Below, one piece after another: positions 49,410-58,320 of a stretch of DNA of 64,000 bases (positions are counted from its first letter, which is position 1; each line of letters starts with the position of its first letter). Origin of the DNA: Isoetes taiwanensis (lineage: Eukaryota; Streptophyta; Lycopodiopsida; Isoetales; Isoetaceae); assembly GCA_021234155.1 (NCBI GenBank), contig JAJEKV010000032.1, forward strand, positions 5,153,835 through 5,217,834, given 5' to 3'. Under the pieces are notes generated by a model. The model was not told where the DNA came from. It saw only the letters and a program-made list of their open reading frames with translations, and searched no databases. The position numbers were made by a program, and so were the translations under genes.

Positions 49410-49752
49410 GTGGCCGGAGGAGAGGGCCGCGAGGAGAAAGAGGGAGCGGGAGGAGGAGCTGCGGCGACAGGAGAGAAGAACCAAGAGAAGAAACGACGGG
49501 CCTCGCCGGACCGTCGTTATCGAGGAACTGCAGCGGGAGGAAGTGGAAGAGGAGGTGGAAGAGGAAGTTGAAGAGGAGGAAGACGAGGAGGACGAGCGCG
49601 CCGGGGAACCTTCAAACCCCGACGCCAGACCACCTTATCCAAAGTGGCCTAAGCCACCTAAGGTGGTCAAGAAGCGTATGGCGAAGCCATCCTTCTTCGC
49701 TCGGGCGAGGATCGCCTTCTTCGCACGCCGCCTGCTAGCGCATTGTGCATAA
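49246..49752 (+). CDS. Histone-H3-like ORF, charged linker
   Basis: Second frame of the same ORF region. It is strongly charged: Lys/Arg/Glu stretches such as ERAARRKREREEELRRQERR, then a Glu-rich run (EEVEEEVEEEVEEEEDEEDE), then a Pro-rich PPYPKWPKPPKVVKKRM, ending with a basic Phe/Ala/Arg-rich helix-like piece (FFARARIAFFARRLL). Canonical H3 has no such insert. Acidic tracts are common in histone chaperones and chromatin proteins, so a role in binding histones or nucleosomes is conceivable, but this is inference. It overlaps the H3-tail frame by 164 bases; one indel in that overlap would join them. Confidence 0.65.
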   Translation: MPRAALRRQERKEPARLAISGHAYRAEEQRKSVSKEAVDGLAFTQRKKGKEKVTEWPEERAARRKREREEELRRQERRTKRRNDGPRRTVVIEELQREEVEEEVEEEVEEEEDEEDERAGEPSNPDARPPYPKWPKPPKVVKKRMAKPSFFARARIAFFARRLLAHCA

Positions 49753-49876
49753 TTGCCGGTGGACGGTATACGACCGGTATTGGCGCGTATCGTCGATGGC
49801 AGACGCGGAGGGGGCGCCCAAATAAGAACCAGTCAAGCCGCCCCGCCACCAACGAGAAGCCGGGCGAAGGTCCACC

Positions 49877-50206
49877 ATGGACCCACTCCCCGCGACTCCC
49901 GCGTTCCTCCCGAGATTAGACACTTTCAACGCTGCACTAATCTCCTCGGACAGGGAAGGCACCTTTGAGCTGCTCACAAAGTGGGAGGTGATGGCGGAGT
50001 TCGCCACCCACTACAGTGACGCCGCCACAACTCCTGGGGTAAGTTGCAAGCAGTCGCCGAGGCCGAGCTCACCCAGCTTGTTTGAGGAAGGGAACCTCCG
50101 AGCTGGCATCCACGCCAAGAGGGTGACGCTGATGCCCAAGGATATACACTTATGCGCCGATCCAAGGAATACCCTTGAGGATGCATTTTTGTTCAAAGTA
50201 ATGTAA
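49877..50206 (+). CDS. Histone-H3-like ORF, histone-fold C-terminal part
   Basis: Third frame of the region. Its end reads FEEGNL, then IHAKRVTLMPKDIHL; histone H3 has FEDTNL, then IHAKRVTIMPKDIQL (13 of 15 identical), the L2 loop and start of alpha-3. Just before, in the neighbouring frame at 50,041-50,082, is KLQAVAEAELTQL, matching the H3 alpha-2 segment (LQEAAEAYLVGL, 7 of 12 identical). Two compensating indels near 50,038 and 50,080 thus flank the alpha-2 segment. ELLTKWEVMAEFATHY further upstream may correspond to alpha-1. After the L2 loop the sequence diverges (CADPRNTLEDAFLFK) and lacks the H3 ending. The stop region contains AAAGTAATG, a possible splice donor. Confidence 0.85.
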   Translation: MDPLPATPAFLPRLDTFNAALISSDREGTFELLTKWEVMAEFATHYSDAATTPGVSCKQSPRPSSPSLFEEGNLRAGIHAKRVTLMPKDIHLCADPRNTLEDAFLFKVM

Positions 50207-50957
50207 TTATTAAGTCTCTTATAAATATAAAATTTTGTTGTAAATTGACCTTAATTCTTGTATGAAATTATGTCTAATTAGCTCAAATTTCACTTTAATT
50301 TTGACCATTAAAATTGCATTGTTGAAGAAAAAAAAATTAATTAGTTAGAAACCCTAGCTTAATTAGTCCAAAAACCACAATTGGCGAAAACTGGTCGCTG
50401 TCATGAAAATTGGGTCTCAAGCCCGACGCAGGGCTACTTCTCGCGACGCCACCCGATTTCGGCATTTTGATGCTAATAAATGTCCAATTTAAGTAAGAAA
50501 AGTTGCTAGTTAGGGTAGAATCATGTTGGAAAGTCATGTTAGGATGTTTAGATTCCCCAAAAACCCTTGTAGAAAGTAAATTGACCCGAACCGGTCGCGT
50601 CATGAAACCACCCTCAAGGCCCCTCGACGCAGCCAATTCTCGCGACGCCATCTGATTTCTCTTCCCAATCTTGCCTAGATTGACCAATTTTGACCCAACA
50701 AACTCTCATGTAGTGTTTCTTGCTTTGCTTTTGTCTAGAATTGCACTTCATGGTAGCTCATTTGGACACCCAGTGGCCATAGATTTGGAGTCTTCCCCAT
50801 CAAGAACCTTTGTGCACCTTAACCCGAGGCACCCCTAGTCTATAAAAAGGGCCCCATTTGTCATTTCCTCCCCATCGAATCGCTTCCTAGCTCCCCGGGC
50901 GATTTTCTAGCCCTTTGCTCAATTCCAACACCCATTTTTCATAGCCATCTTTGCTCA
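50207..50957 (+). other. AT-rich spacer with a duplicated segment
   Basis: Between the H3-like ORF and the next frame. Two diverged copies of an ~80-base segment lie at 50,381-50,460 and 50,581-50,659, sharing CTGGTCGC/CCGGTCGC, GTCATGAAA, TCAAG, CGACGCAG and TTCTCGCGACGCCA-TGATTTC words. The spacer starts at a donor-like AAAGTAATG and ends with a pyrimidine-rich ATTTTTCATAG, so it could be an intron. Confidence 0.5.
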
Positions 50958-51302
50958 ATGGCACCATCAAGCTTTGTTAGATGGTACAATGACTCTAATC
51001 ATATCCGTGAACTCCCGGCCGAAAGCAAGCCTTCATGTCTTCATCATCTCTTTGATCTTCATGCCACCTTGACCAACCCCTATTACACCGACATCATGTG
51101 TCAATATGATCGCCAAATTCCGCCCTCTAAGTTAGCTTGCCACCTAGGGAGGGAAATGGGTTTCTCTAGATTCTCTTGCTCAAGCCATAGGTGGGGGATC
51201 CAGGGCAAGAACAAGCTATGGGATAGAACTGTAAACATGCCGCACTACATGACCCAGAAGCATCATAGGCATAGGTATCTCTCGTGCCAAGCAGCCTTTT
51301 AG
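50958..51302 (+). CDS. Unassigned element ORF, first part
   Basis: A 114-codon frame starting MAPSSFVRWYNDSNHIRELP in a good context, after a TATAAAAAG box at 50,840 and a pyrimidine-rich 5' stretch. It contains several Cys and His residues (SCLHHLFDLH, CQYDRQ, ACHLGREMG, SCSSHRWG) but no clear zinc-finger spacing. I do not recognise the family. It lies between the H3-like ORF and gag, a position where some LTR elements carry extra genes. It probably continues, frameshifted, into the next entry. Confidence 0.5.
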   Translation: MAPSSFVRWYNDSNHIRELPAESKPSCLHHLFDLHATLTNPYYTDIMCQYDRQIPPSKLACHLGREMGFSRFSCSSHRWGIQGKNKLWDRTVNMPHYMTQKHHRHRYLSCQAAF

Positions 51303-52472
51303 CATTGTTCATGCAAGATAGGCGCTTAACCAACCAGGGAGCCGCCAATCCAACCCTTGATTTGGCACCTCTGGAGACACTCTCGGGCAAAGATGATAAA
51401 CATCCACTAGATCGAGACCTCAAAGATACCTAACACTCGCGGCTCCACATTGGAAACACCTATGTTGCAGATCGAACATGACTACAAAGAGGAGGAGGAA
51501 GAGAACCCCAAGTTGGGAGATGAGGGAGGCAAGAAGGATGGAGAGGCGATAGCTCGACAAAGAAGTTCTAAGGCTGGACTTTGAGCCACCCAGAGGTATT
51601 ACGGCCCTTACTCCAGTGATTATCGACGGCGAGAGTACATATTCGCCACCCATCCTCAACCTTCCCTATCACAAGAGGAGGGGGCCTCGGATCGACGAGC
51701 TTCTAAGCCTCATAGCACAAGAGCAGGCGTTGACTTCATCGACTACTCCTACCAAGAGATTCCACGGAGGTAGCCGGCGACACTCCTATGCAGGGGAAAC
51801 CATGTCGACATCCGGCATATCAACAGATTAGGTACATGTTTCAAAGCTAGAACCCATCATCCCAAGAAGAATTTCAGAAATCCAAAGCAGTTGTACAAAC
51901 CGAAGAGGCCCAAGCTCCAGCCGGCCTCGCGGCCCGTGAGTATGCGCCAATCATCTAGCAAAGATCAACTTGGAGAACGAATGACTATGTGGAGGATCAC
52001 GAAGATCTGATCGCATTAGATGTGTTCGTGAGGCGCCCAAAGGAAGGGTACCGGAGGCACGGGCAGCACACAGGGCAAAATCACTCGTGTACTATCTTCC
52101 GGCTCTTAGTCAAGGTCGATGATAGTCTTCCACAAGGAATTCAGCCCAAGGGTGAAGAATGCGGGCTCCCCTCATAGCACTCTCGTGGTTTGGACATCAT
52201 GCCGGATAGATTTTGGGATGGACCATGTGATACTCTTTCAAAAGATCAGTAGCCCTTCATGCCCCTCGACTTCAAGAAGGGGCCACCTCGTGAGATGCAC
52301 ACTTGTCGCAGGTGGCGGCAACCGCACTGTAACTCCCGCACTACAAGTGGCAAGAGCATTGGAGGGAGGATCGGCGGCCGTAATCCTACGTATTATGACC
52401 AAGGGCTCACGATTTAAGAAAAATCAAGAACTTCTTCAAGAGACATCATTGATGGAAGAATTGCTTTGCTAA
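51303..52472 (+). pseudogene. Unassigned element ORF, frameshifted continuation
   Basis: Frames alternate without a long gap: an acidic DEGGKKDGEAIARQRSS segment near 51,515, then YSYQEIPRR, a basic PKKNFRNPKQLYKPKRPKLQ segment (51,860-51,915), DHEDLIALDVFVRRPK (51,995), and a final frame 52,119-52,472 ending LQETSLMEELLC. The composition suggests one basic protein of some 500 residues interrupted by indels. No known domain is recognised. Confidence 0.35.
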
Positions 52473-52680
52473 CTTAATTAAAGTACATTGTAACTCCTTT
52501 TAAGTATTATCATGAAGTCCATTAAATGTATTCCTATATACTAATTAATGTATTACTATGATTTTGACTTGTAAATGAAGTTTTCATATGATTTCTTTTG
52601 GTACCTAACAACAATTTAATTGTAAGCAAAATGACTATTGTCTAAACTTAACATTATGTATTGATGATCGACCCTTTGCA
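52473..52680 (+). other. AT-rich, intron-like spacer
   Basis: An AT-rich gap of about 200 bases ending in CGACCCTTTGCAG followed by coding-like sequence; a possible 3' splice site before gag. Confidence 0.4.
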
Positions 52681-52689
52681 GCAAGGAAC

Positions 52690-53650
52690 TCAAGTGCGTG
52701 GATCTCGTGACCAGCACCGAATTAACGCAATTGGGTTCCAAGGAACTTGTTTGGCGTAGAACAAGAAGATTTTGAGCAGATATGTCACCGAGGCACAAAT
52801 GCAAGGTTGGTGCGATGAGGAACCGATGCAACACCTCATCAACCGGGCGACACCTCTCATGAATGCACAGAAGATGGTCCTCCACCTCCACCTTGTCCTC
52901 CGTGTGGTGACGGTTCCTCGCCAGAAGGGGAGGGCAACCATGGCAACGCCGTGGGACAAGAGACGAAGAAGGAGAACCAGAGTCCATCATCATCTAGCTC
53001 CAAAGACATCGATAGTTCTTCCAAAGGAGGACAGCTCTAGTTCCGACAAAGAATCCGGCACACCTAAGGCAAGGAAAAGGGCAAGAAAAAATGATGATTA
53101 CCGTAAAAAGGTGGATAGTGCTATGAGCAATGTGTGGAAGACAAGGAAGTCAGCCGGCCAGGAAAGACAGATCGGGATGGAAGTCAAGCATGGCTTGATG
53201 AAATGGAAGAATTTGGTAACTCTTACTGTATGAAAGACAAGGATATAGGAAAGTTGCTACAGCTAACCTTATTGGACCCGGCAAGGATCTGGGTGGAAGG
53301 GATATGCTAAGTCTAACAAGCTGAAGAGGAACAATTGCATTTAAGACTTTTAGCAAGGCTTTCCGTAGAAGCACTATGTGCCAAGGTCCCATACTAGTAG
53401 ACGATCCAAAGAGCTTTACAGTTGAATCAGGGTAGCTTATCGCTGGCTAAGTATACCAAGAATTCATGAGACTTAGACTTCATGTTCCGGAGTATCGTAA
53501 AGGCAAAAGGGGACACCTATATTGAGGGGTTGAACAGCAATATCAAGAGGCTTGTTAGAGCAATCAACCCAAGGTCACTTTTGCAGAGGTCAAGATAAAG
53601 CTATAAGTTTGGAAGAGGCACCAAAGAACTCCAAAGCAGAGAAGCAAATA
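52690..53650 (+). pseudogene. gag: gag (capsid) of chromovirus
   Basis: Forms the capsid shell of the virus-like particle. From about 53,140 one frame reads DGSQAWLDEMEEFGNSYCMK, then LLQLTLLDPARIWVEG; a later frame (about 53,410-53,580) reads LNQGSLSLAKYTK, then VKAKGDTYIEGL, then NIKRLVRAINPRS. The W-x-x-x-M-E-x-F, the L-x-L-D-x-A-x-x-W and the FxxGL-xxxI-x-x-L-V patterns are those of the gypsy retrotransposon gag domain in the expected order. The upstream part (52,772-53,100) is polar and may be the N-terminal region. A CCHC zinc knuckle, usual at the gag end, is not visible. Several stops break it. Confidence 0.7.
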
Positions 53651-53869
53651 ACCTTCAAAGGGTAAGAGTTCGGCGTGATCGTGGACAATACCAAGGTAAG
53701 CAATCGCCGCCTACACCATCTGGGAGTCACAGCCAGGTAAGGGGTCGAACAAAGCTTTTGGGGACCGTAGTTACGAATGCATCGTGGGCAAGGTTCTGCC
53801 GCCTCCTAGACAAAGATGTCGAAGGAAAAGAGACAGAATGCATTGAGAAAAAAGTTATGCTTCAGTGCT

Positions 53870-54385
53870 TCCACCAGTAAGGCACCCAACACATGATTGT
53901 CCATTCGTCATGCACAAATTTTGGCGAGCTTATGGATTGGGATTCCCCAACGGGTATGCATGAAGACGACGCCACCAGCGTGAGGCCCAGGACTTCATAG
54001 ATGGTGAGTGCCACATATGTGCAAACATTGAGTCGATGATATTGAGAGTCGTCGGATCAATATCGCTGGCCGATGGGATCATAGATAATAAGCCATATGT
54101 AGTCCTCATAGATAGATACAAGCTCTCACAATTTTGCATCTCCTAGATTGGTCTGCCTTAATGAAGAACAAGGTATTGAAGTCTAAGCCAAGGCCAAGAG
54201 TTATGGCAAACGAGCCATTCGCACACTAAGGGGAGGAGGATCATCTTTTGATATAGACCTTTAGTGGGGGCTAAGGGCGATGGGAGCGGAAGTCATGGAT
54301 ATCTAAGGTATGATCTTATTGTGGGAATGGAATTCTTGAAGCCAGCCGAAGCAAAAGAATTGATTGTGACCGGAACGAAGTCACC
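53870..54385 (+). pseudogene. Aspartic protease and protease-RT linker
   Basis: Processes the polyprotein. The frame near 54,068-54,130 reads GIIDNKPYVVLIDRYKLSQF: the flap-side strand followed by VLID, equivalent to the catalytic D-[ST]-G triad where the residues after D appear altered (R-Y). About 54,312-54,340 reads [11 protein letters not shown], the conserved DLIVGMxWL strand that ends gypsy proteases. The rest is disturbed by stops and shifts. As the sequence stands the protease is inactive. Confidence 0.65.
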
Positions 54386-55738
54386 ATGACGGCACCGGAC
54401 GGCAACAAGTTGATAGTCAAAGGTAAGAAGCTAGGTTCTCCCATGCAGTGTATTTCTTTGAAGCAGCTAAGGAAGAGTATAGAAAGGAATAAGGTGGACT
54501 ACATCCTGAGGATGGAATCAGTTGAGCCAAGCAAGCAAGATGGAAGTGACCCAAAGGGAAATCAGCTGCCCAAGCAAATAGCGAGGCTTATTTCAGAGTT
54601 CAAGGATGTATTTTCGGATGAAATCCGGCAGCTGCCACCTTATAGGGGTGTGGAATGTGAGATCACATTGGCTCCAGACGCGAAGCCTACCAGTAAGGCA
54701 CCATATAGAATGAGCACCCCAGAATTGATTGAGCTCAAGAAGCAGCTTCAGGAATTGCTCGAGCTTGGATTCATAAGGGCAAGTGTGTCTCCTTTTGGAG
54801 CACCTATACTCTTCGTAAAGAAGAAAGACGGGAGCTTAAGAATGTGCATAGACTATCGCCAGCTCAATAAGCAGACGATAAAGAATAAGTATGCATTGCC
54901 AAGGGCAGATGACCTAATGGATCAGCTACAAGGAGCAAAGGTATTCTCTAAGATTGATTTGAGATCAGGATACCATCAGATAAGAATAAAAGAAGAGGAT
55001 ATCCATAAGACTGCTTTCAGAACGCGGTATGGTCATTTTGAGTTTATAGTAATGCCCTTTGGATTGTCAAACGCTCCTGCAACATTTATGCGCCTTATGA
55101 ACGACATCTTCAGAGACTTCTTGGATGAGTTTGTCATTGTCTTCTTCGACGACATTCTAGTCTACAGCAAGTCCCTTGAAGAGCATTGTCAGCATCTCAG
55201 GAAAGTGTTGGAAAAGTTGAGACGTCATCGGTTGTATGGGAAGCTCTCTAAGTGCCACTTTGCAACGGGCCGAGTGGAGTATTTGGGACATGTGGTAACA
55301 TCCGAGGGAATCTCCACAGATCCATCTAAGATTGAGGCAATAGTTGATTGGCCAGCTCCAAGGAATGTAGCAGAAGTAAGAAGCTTTCTCGGGTTGGCGG
55401 GATACTACAGAAAGTTCGTGAAGGACTTTGCTAAGTGGGCGTCCCCTCTGTCGGACCTCACTAAGGCCAAGAAGATTAAGGATTGGACTAGCCATTGGTT
55501 AGAGAAAGTCCAAGCTTCCTTCGAGAAGCTTAAAGAGGCCTTGACAACAGCACCAGTCCTTGTTCTTCCGGACCCGAGTAAAGATAAGTTGGTAGCAACA
55601 GATGCGAGCAAGATAGCAACAGGGGCAGTCTTGATGCAAGAAGGAAGGGTAGTCGCCAACTACATCAAGAAGATGAACGACGCCGAGCAACGCTACCCAA
55701 CCCATGATCGGAGCTGCCAGCCATTGTCGGGGCATTGA
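54386..55738 (+). CDS. pol: Reverse transcriptase and start of RNase H, 450 residues
   Basis: The longest intact frame of the window. It reverse-transcribes element RNA and degrades the RNA strand. Motifs in order: [17 protein letters not shown] (about residue 108), [36 protein letters not shown] (about 152), [13 protein letters not shown] (about 190), [16 protein letters not shown] (about 226), FFDDILVYS with the catalytic Asp pair at residues 255-256, then GHVVTSEGI, and [16 protein letters not shown] of the thumb/connection. RNase H begins with VATDASK (about 405), carrying the first catalytic Asp, and GAVLMQEG. The frame ends prematurely in [11 protein letters not shown]; RNase H continues in another frame. 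This is typical Ty3/gypsy. The upstream frame enters without an ATG of its own in real elements, since it is part of a polyprotein. Confidence 0.95.
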   Translation: MTAPDGNKLIVKGKKLGSPMQCISLKQLRKSIERNKVDYILRMESVEPSKQDGSDPKGNQLPKQIARLISEFKDVFSDEIRQLPPYRGVECEITLAPDAKPTSKAPYRMSTPELIELKKQLQELLELGFIRASVSPFGAPILFVKKKDGSLRMCIDYRQLNKQTIKNKYALPRADDLMDQLQGAKVFSKIDLRSGYHQIRIKEEDIHKTAFRTRYGHFEFIVMPFGLSNAPATFMRLMNDIFRDFLDEFVIVFFDDILVYSKSLEEHCQHLRKVLEKLRRHRLYGKLSKCHFATGRVEYLGHVVTSEGISTDPSKIEAIVDWPAPRNVAEVRSFLGLAGYYRKFVKDFAKWASPLSDLTKAKKIKDWTSHWLEKVQASFEKLKEALTTAPVLVLPDPSKDKLVATDASKIATGAVLMQEGRVVANYIKKMNDAEQRYPTHDRSCQPLSGH

Positions 55739-55990
55739 GGATATGGAGGCATTATTTGCCGAAGGAAGTTTCAGCTTGGATACCATCACCGAGCCTTCAA
55801 GATCTTTTTCACCCAGCCACTCCTCAACTTAAGGCAAAGGAGGTGGATGGAATTCCTTGAGGAGTATGATTTTGACATTGTATATAAGCCTGGTAAGCTT
55901 AATGTTGTAGCAGATGCCCTCTCTAGGAGACCATTTCAGACAAGGACGCATTGTAATGCGATTTCCACTCTTTCGAGTGAGTTTGGCAAG
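55739..55990 (+). pseudogene. RNase H, C-terminal part (frameshifted)
   Basis: Continues the RNase H domain after a shift. [10 protein letters not shown] (about 55,733-55,765) corresponds to the helix before the last strands, and 55,838-55,940 reads [20 protein letters not shown] followed by [11 protein letters not shown], the conserved gypsy RNase H ending ([15 protein letters not shown]). Confidence 0.85.
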
Positions 55991-56039
55991 AAGATTGAGG
56001 AGTTCTTGCCAATGGATGTGGGACTTCAAGGAGGTATGG

Positions 56040-57190
56040 GAAAGTCTTTCCAAGGAAGCCGAAACGTATAAGAGCGGAAGCCTTCAAGCATTATAAGAAG
56101 GAAGGCAACCTGTTGTATCACAAGCATAAGTTGTGTGTACCCGAATCATCGTGGGTAAGGAAGCTAATCCTTCATGACACACATAATGTTCCAATAGCGT
56201 GGCATGCCGGCTTCATGAAGACCTATTTCAAGATTCAAGTAGCTACCGCCGGTATGAAGAGGCGATAGTCGCATATATTCGGGCCCGCTTATGTCGCAGA
56301 TTCAAGGCGGAGCAACTTCTTCCGTGTGCTTTGGAGCCATTGGGGGGTGCCAAATGCAAAGTGGGAGGTCATAAGCATGGATTTCATCACAGGTCTCCTA
56401 GAACTCTTCGAGGCAAGGATGCATTGATGGTTGTCGAGATAAGTTATCTAAGATGGCACATTTTGTGCCTTGCAAGACTACCGACACCGCATTAGATAAC
56501 GCCAAGTTATTTGTAAGGGAGATTTTAGACTCCATGGCATGCCTCTGGAGATAATATCCGATAGAGATTCTAAGTTTATGAGTGCCTTTTGGCGTGATCT
56601 CTTCAGCACCATTGCACGAAGCTCTCCATGAGCACGGCATATCATCCCCAAACAGATGGCCGCATCTGAAAGGACGACCTGATCATTGAAGACATGCTTC
56701 GGGTTATGTGTGGAACAAGGGGCCCAAGCGGGATGAGTACATCCACTTGTGGAATTCGGCCACAACAGCGCCAAGCAGAGTCTTCTCGTGATGTCTCCTT
56801 TCATGGTAAATTACGGGTACTAGTGCTTAACCCCGGATACCGCACAACTCCCGGTCCAAGGTAGAAGTATCCCAAAAGACAGATGTTAGGGGATATGCAG
56901 CTTAGTGGAAGAGGTAAGGGGTTATTTATTAGCAGCAAGAAGTCGGCAGAAGAGTGTAGCTGACAAGCACAGGACCGTAAGGGAGTTCAAGGTAGGCGAT
57001 AGCGTTTGGTTGAAGATCAAGGTGAAGCAAGCCAAGCTGCGGATTGGGAGTTGTAAGAAGCTTGCCCCTAGGTGGGCTGGTCCGCTCAAGATTTTGGAAA
57101 AGAGTGGGCTCTCAAGCCTACAAGTTGGATCTTCCAGCCCATCTCAAGGTTCACAAAGTCTTCCACGTAAGTTTATTAAAAAGGCACAAT
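56040..57190 (+). pseudogene. Integrase (zinc finger, DDE core, GPY/F)
   Basis: Inserts element cDNA into chromatin. The frames change several times, but the order is complete: a zinc-binding H2C2-type segment (about 56,140-56,320, with LILHDTHN then a Cys-containing stretch), SMDFITGL (56,375-56,400, first catalytic Asp), [26 protein letters not shown] (about 56,550-56,590, second Asp), YHPQTDG then SER (about 56,645-56,675, catalytic Glu), and the C-terminal GDSVWLKIK and KKLAPRWAGPLKILEK (56,996-57,102). The GPLKIL and LPAHLKVHKVFHVSLLKRH segments form the GPY/F module of chromoviruses and gammaretrovirus-like integrases. As given, the gene is inactive because of frameshifts. Confidence 0.85.
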
Positions 57191-57420
57191 CCTAACCCTG
57201 AGGAGGTTTTGGATACTCCAACCTTGTTGGAAATGACGGAGGAGCAAGTAGAAATAGTGCCTGAGTTACTTCTTGATAAGTCATTCAAGAAGACTAGAGG
57301 TCTCAGTTCCTCCAATATTTGGTTAAGTGGAAGCACTTACCCGTGGAAGATGCATACATGGGTATTGAAGCAAGATTTGGAGAAGCAATACCCGAATTTA
57401 TGAAGGAGTTTGATGGGCGA
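57191..57420 (+). pseudogene. Integrase C-terminal chromodomain
   Basis: After the GPY/F module the frame reads ELLLDKSFKKTRG (57,262-57,300), then, after a one-base shift, VKWKHLPVEDA (57,322-57,354) and FGEAIPEFMKEF. This is the chromodomain pattern of an initial beta strand, the YLVKWK strand, the W/Y-containing loop and the C-terminal helix. In the residue track the aromatic of the E-x-x-W-E motif is not clear (MGIEARFGE), so binding ability cannot be judged. In plant chromoviruses this domain is thought to guide integration to chromatin marked by particular histone modifications. Confidence 0.8.
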
Positions 57421-57482
57421 AGTCGCTCCCACTTGGTCGCAACCCCGACTTTGCCGTGGTTAGCTAGTATGTTGTTAGTTAG

Positions 57483-58312
57483 TTTTAAGCCCGGCGCGCA
57501 TGCATTCTAGTTAGTAGGGTGCATGTGCCGTAACCTTGATCGTGTGGGCGATGGGGATACGCCTTTAGGGCATTCTTCTAGGCCACACGCACTAAGAGGT
57601 GCGCATGACCATTAGGGTCATGTGAGTGAGGAATGAGGCATGGTGGGCGATGATGGGACATCGATGGATGATCTCTATGCCAATGGCGCGGGTAACGCAC
57701 ACCAATCGTAGGAGGGTCATGGTGAAGGGTAAAGTGATCATGCGCCGATGATGGGATCGCGGGAGACGCCCTAGCCGAAACCCTGGGGCATGAGGTAATC
57801 GGGGTGTACTCGATCGGGGGATCGTGTACAAGGTAGCACTCGATCATGGGCAATGATGGGAGCATCTTAAATGATCCCTAAGCTCAAATCCGAAAGGGCC
57901 ATGATCTTGGGCAAGGTAGTAGGACAACCTTGAGCCAGTAGTTCGGCTCAAGGAGGTAAGGGGGGTGGTCCCCTAAAACCACAAATTATTAACTAAACTA
58001 ACGTAATGTGCTCCTTTTGCAGGCAAGTAGAAGGAGGACCTCATCGAGGAGCGCTACATTTAGAAGATAGGGGAGCCATAATTTAGATTATGAACCCTAA
58101 TAACTCTTACAATAGTATTTTGAATTATTATAACAAATAACTGTGTTAAGGCTATATAATTTTGTATAAGTACAAATATAGCCTAAATTTTGACCTTTAA
58201 TTAATAAAACTTGATTGCTAAAGTAAACTAAAGGTTATGGTATGTTGTTGTTGTTTTGCAGGCATAAGGTAGGTTCGTCACCTTTAGCAATGCCGAGGAC
58301 AAAGATTGTCCT
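57483..58312 (+). other. 3' spacer of chromovirus with intron-like ends
   Basis: Between pol and the polypurine tract. GC-rich sequence with recurring GATGATGGG words (57,640-57,880) gives way to AT-rich tracts. Two 3'-splice-like sequences (CTCCTTTTGCAG at 58,022 and TTGTTGTTTTGCAG at 58,261, each followed by GGCA) are present. No protein was recognised; the minus-strand frame at 57,578-57,865 is His/Pro-rich and probably spurious. Confidence 0.45.
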
Positions 58313-58320
58313 AAGAAGAA
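58313..58320 (+). other. Polypurine tract
   Basis: AAGAAGAA directly before the TGTGACG start of the 3' LTR, the expected plus-strand primer position. Confidence 0.75.

Noticed and set aside
49074-50206. A normal host histone H3 gene
   Set aside because: The tail and fold are separated by a ~200-residue charged insert, the H3 C-terminus is missing, and the ORF lies in sense between primer site and gag of an LTR element.
57578-57865. His/Pro-rich minus-strand frames in the chromovirus 3' spacer
   Set aside because: They arise from GATGATGGG-like words on the plus strand and have no domain; an antisense gene there is unsupported.
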